Both the position numbers and the translations under genes were made by a program. The notes beneath the pieces were generated by a model. That model did no database searches. It was not told the origin of the DNA and saw only the letters and a list, made by a program, of their open reading frames with translations. From contig CAYZOJ010000065.1 in assembly GCA_964480195.1 (NCBI GenBank), positions 1-7,835 on the forward strand: a stretch of 7,835 nucleotides of DNA, given 5' to 3'. This stretch comes from Stercoripulliclostridium_A sp964480195. Lineage in GTDB: Bacteria > Bacillota > Clostridia > Christensenellales > DTU072. Below are positions 5,601 through 7,835 of this stretch, one piece after another. The first letter of the stretch is position 1. Each line of letters opens with the position of its first letter.

Positions 5601-6899
5601 ATGAGTAAAAAACAAAAAGTCATAGTAGTAGTTTTAGCCGTATTCTGCGTACTTTCGGTAGGCGGTATCTGCACCGCTCTCGGCGTGCTTGCCGATAGGA
5701 CCGAAGAGTACGAGCGCGGTATAAATTCGGTTTACGACAGCGCATATTACGCGTCGCGGGACGGTCTCGGGGATATCGAAAACAAGCTGTATAAACTTAG
5801 GCTTACGTCGTCTTCCGACGGGCAACGCAAGCTCCTCAACGGCATACACTCGGATTGTGAAGTCCTTGCCGTGCACCTTGCTTCTCTTCAAGCAAAAGAC
5901 GAGGGGATTTCAAAAGCGATAGCCGTAGTCAATAAGCTCGGCGGGTACTCGAGCTACCTTGCGAGTAAACTTCCCGCTGAAACGCTTTCAGCAGAGGAGA
6001 AGAGTAAGTTCGAAGAACTGCTTCCCGTCATAACCGGGCTCAAAGAAGCGTTCGCTGAGGCGGGAGAAACGGTCGCGCTCGGTGGCGCGTTTTACAGTCA
6101 TTTGGGGAGCGCGTCCGAAGTCCTTTCGGGTGTGTACGGAATATTCGATTCGGGAACGATCGAGTATCCCGAGATGATTTACGACGGACCGTTTTCCGAC
6201 GGACTCGACAGCCGTACCGCCGTTTACCTCGAATCCCTTTCGGAGATTAGCCGAGATGAAGCAAGACAAAAGGCAGTCGCGCTGTTCGGCGTAAGCGAGG
6301 ATGCGGGCGAGTATAAGGGCGTTTTCGACGCGTACGTTTTTAGCGAAAACGGAAAAACCGTTACGATAACCAAGCGCGGAGGAAGTGTAGCCGAGTACGT
6401 GTACGACGGCGAAAGCCAAGGCGAGGGAGTGCCCAAAGACACGCTTAAAGCCAATGCCGAATCGACGTTGAAAGAACTTGGCTATAACGATATGCGTGCC
6501 GTTTGGGTATCCGTAACCGAAGAAACGGCATATATAAACTGTGCATACGTGCAAGACGACGTGATTTATTATTCCGATCTCATAAAGGTAAAGCTCTCTG
6601 CTGTTTCGGGCGAGATTACGGGAATCGAAGCCGAGAACTATCTCTTTAATCACAAGACGCGAGAAGCTATCGGCGAGGTGAAAGAAAGTTCAGAGTTGAG
6701 TTTGCCGGAAGGGTTCACGTCGGAGAGTGTGCGACTAACGGTAATACCGACCGACGGGGGAGGCGAGCAAGTGGCGTACGAGGCGTACGGCAGGTATCTC
6801 GGAGACGTATATTATCTTTATTTTGACGCATACACGCTTGCCGAAATCAAGGTGATGAGGGTCGTCAATGACGAAATGCGGGGCGAACTGATTGTATAA
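5601..6899 (+). CDS. ypeB: Germination protein YpeB (SleB partner)
   Basis: YpeB is needed for SleB to be placed and kept stable in the dormant spore, and it is encoded next to sleB in most spore formers. The 432-residue product has an N-terminal membrane anchor (about 7-31) with lysines before it. A largely helical N-terminal domain follows (about 35-185). The hallmark YPEMIYDGPFSDGL (189-202) comes next, then a C-terminal region of PepSY-like repeats (roughly 215-285, 285-350 and 370-428). Length is near the usual 430-450. The start ATG at 5601 has AGGTGG at 5589-5594 that overlaps the sleB stop TAG, so the two genes form one operon with near-coupled translation. No hairpin follows the stop; instead, a new promoter begins 2 nt later. 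The protein should sit at the inner forespore membrane facing the cortex. Confidence 0.94.
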   Translation: MSKKQKVIVVVLAVFCVLSVGGICTALGVLADRTEEYERGINSVYDSAYYASRDGLGDIENKLYKLRLTSSSDGQRKLLNGIHSDCEVLAVHLASLQAKDEGISKAIAVVNKLGGYSSYLASKLPAETLSAEEKSKFEELLPVITGLKEAFAEAGETVALGGAFYSHLGSASEVLSGVYGIFDSGTIEYPEMIYDGPFSDGLDSRTAVYLESLSEISRDEARQKAVALFGVSEDAGEYKGVFDAYVFSENGKTVTITKRGGSVAEYVYDGESQGEGVPKDTLKANAESTLKELGYNDMRAVWVSVTEETAYINCAYVQDDVIYYSDLIKVKLSAVSGEITGIEAENYLFNHKTREAIGEVKESSELSLPEGFTSESVRLTVIPTDGGGEQVAYEAYGRYLGDVYYLYFDAYTLAEIKVMRVVNDEMRGELIV

Positions 6900-6901
6900 T
6901 G

Positions 6902-6930
6902 TTGACTAAACGCGCGATATAAGCTATAAT
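6902..6930 (+). promoter_or_regulatory. Promoter of the lipoprotein gene
   Basis: TTGACT (6902-6907), a 17-nt spacer and a perfect TATAAT (6925-6930) make a near-consensus sigma-A promoter. It starts only 2 nt after the ypeB stop codon. The start of transcription should be near 6937, and the ribosome-binding site GGAAGG is at 6948-6953. Vegetative transcription of the lipoprotein gene, independent of the sporulation genes before it, is therefore likely. Confidence 0.88.
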
Positions 6931-6959
6931 ACCTTTAATCAATTTTCGGAAGGTATATA

Positions 6960-7835
6960 ATGCGCAAATTAACGGTCGTTATACTTGTACTCGCGCTTGC
7001 ATGCGGTGTAGTGCTCGCCACGGCGGGTTGCTCGGGCGACGTCGATCTCCCCGGCAGAAGCTGGGCACAAAAGGAAGTTTTGTCTTACGAAGTCTATAAG
7101 GACAATGTCCTTTACGGAGCGATGTTGATTACTACCGAACGCCTCGAAAAGGGCGATCACGTACTTAACGCTACCGGCGAAACACATACCGTAACTTCGT
7201 ATGCCGCGGGCGGTACTCGCGTTACGATTGCCATAAGCGATTTGAGCGGTAACGTAATTATGTATTCCGAGAGCTTGCTTGACGGATTCACATCTCTTGC
7301 AAGTTACAAAAAGGTTGCTAACGGCGACGATAATTATACCGTAAAAGCTCGTTATGACGGCAAATATTATCGTTACAGCCTTAACGGCGGAGCCGAAAAG
7401 AAGATTAAGCAAAAATCGAGTTTTGTCGATAACGAGTTGATATACACGGTAGTACGTTGTTATTCCGTCGATTCGGGAAGCTATTCCGCAAGCTACAAGG
7501 TTTCCGACGCGGTGAACGGCTCGATCGAATCTATTACGATAGCGACTTCCAAGACCGACGTATACTATCACGGCACGACGCACGTAGACGACGCGAATAA
7601 CACTCTCACTTGCGTAAAGACGACCGACGGCGACGGCAATGTCGCGTATGTCGATTCCGTTAAAGGCGTTCAAGTCAGATTCCAACGTACCGAAGCTCCC
7701 GTCGGCACGCCCGTATATGTAACGTATGCGGTGAGCGGAAACGGTGGTCTTGACGTAAGCGGTGAAGGCTCGCAAAATACCAAGTCGACGCATATACCTC
7801 TCGAGATCATAGAAAACAATATGACCTATAGACTT
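6960..7835 (+). CDS. Secreted lipoprotein of unknown function, 3' end beyond the window
   Basis: An open frame runs from ATG 6960 to the last base, giving 292 codons with no stop, so the gene is partial. The ATG is preceded by GGAAGG (6948-6953) and a strong promoter. The N-terminus is a classic lipoprotein signal: MRK, then a hydrophobic run (4-22) and a lipobox TAGC with Cys24 as the lipidated residue. The mature protein should be held on the outer face of the membrane. The rest is rich in Tyr, Ser, Thr and Gly with alternating strand-like stretches, suggesting an all-beta or mixed beta domain. A middle section carries charged, Tyr-rich segments (YTVKARYDGKYYRYSLNGG, 126-144). Two further cysteines (C167, C218) could form a disulfide. 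I recognise no family. It follows ypeB but probably has its own transcription, so a germination role is not implied. Confidence 0.88.
   Translation, partial: MRKLTVVILVLALACGVVLATAGCSGDVDLPGRSWAQKEVLSYEVYKDNVLYGAMLITTERLEKGDHVLNATGETHTVTSYAAGGTRVTIAISDLSGNVIMYSESLLDGFTSLASYKKVANGDDNYTVKARYDGKYYRYSLNGGAEKKIKQKSSFVDNELIYTVVRCYSVDSGSYSASYKVSDAVNGSIESITIATSKTDVYYHGTTHVDDANNTLTCVKTTDGDGNVAYVDSVKGVQVRFQRTEAPVGTPVYVTYAVSGNGGLDVSGEGSQNTKSTHIPLEIIENNMTYRL

Noticed and set aside
6969..7793. Long minus-strand open frame opposite the lipoprotein gene
   Set aside because: The plus-strand frame has a promoter, ribosome-binding site, signal peptide and lipobox. The minus frame has none and encodes an Arg/Tyr/Val-rich product with no motifs, as expected of an antisense shadow.
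1..7835. CRISPR array, insertion sequence or phage attachment repeat
   Set aside because: I saw no regularly spaced direct repeats, no transposase and no duplicated tRNA 3' end in the window.

Overview
The window looks like chromosomal DNA from a spore-forming member of the Firmicutes, probably an uncultured clostridial lineage. The main evidence is an adjacent sleB-ypeB pair, which encodes the germination cortex-lytic enzyme and its partner and is found in endospore formers. Strong GGAGG ribosome-binding sites, sigma-A-type promoters with 17-nt spacers and CCA-encoding tRNA genes resembling those of Bacillus and Clostridium agree with this. No marker is specific enough to name a genus.

Layout. 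(1) 1-1431: a stand-alone, AT-rich gene for an AAA-type ATPase with a DUF4143 / nuclease-like C-terminus, preceded by its own promoter. (2) 1474-1816: a minus-strand operon of three tRNAs, transcribed in the order Met(CAU), Glu(UUC), Val(UAC). It has a near-consensus promoter and a hairpin terminator that abuts the last CCA and should work in both directions. (3) 1903-4812: a promoter, two translationally coupled genes and a terminator. The first gene encodes a CrtI/retinol-saturase-like FAD oxidoreductase. The second encodes a flavin/NAD(P)H reductase with a C-terminal plant-type [2Fe-2S] domain. (4) 4856-6899: sleB followed by ypeB. (5) 6902-7835: a promoter and the first 292 codons of a lipoprotein of unknown function, which runs off the right edge.

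How the genes work together. The redox pair forms a complete one-operon electron path on paper: NAD(P)H to FAD to [2Fe-2S] in the second protein, then to the FAD of the first. This would let a desaturase-fold enzyme run in the reducing (saturating) direction. The substrate cannot be told from sequence, and there are no carotenoid genes nearby. SleB and YpeB would be made in the forespore and act on spore cortex peptidoglycan during germination. The ATPase and the lipoprotein have no visible functional link to their neighbours. The redox operon is the best candidate for an undescribed system, at the level of hypothesis only.
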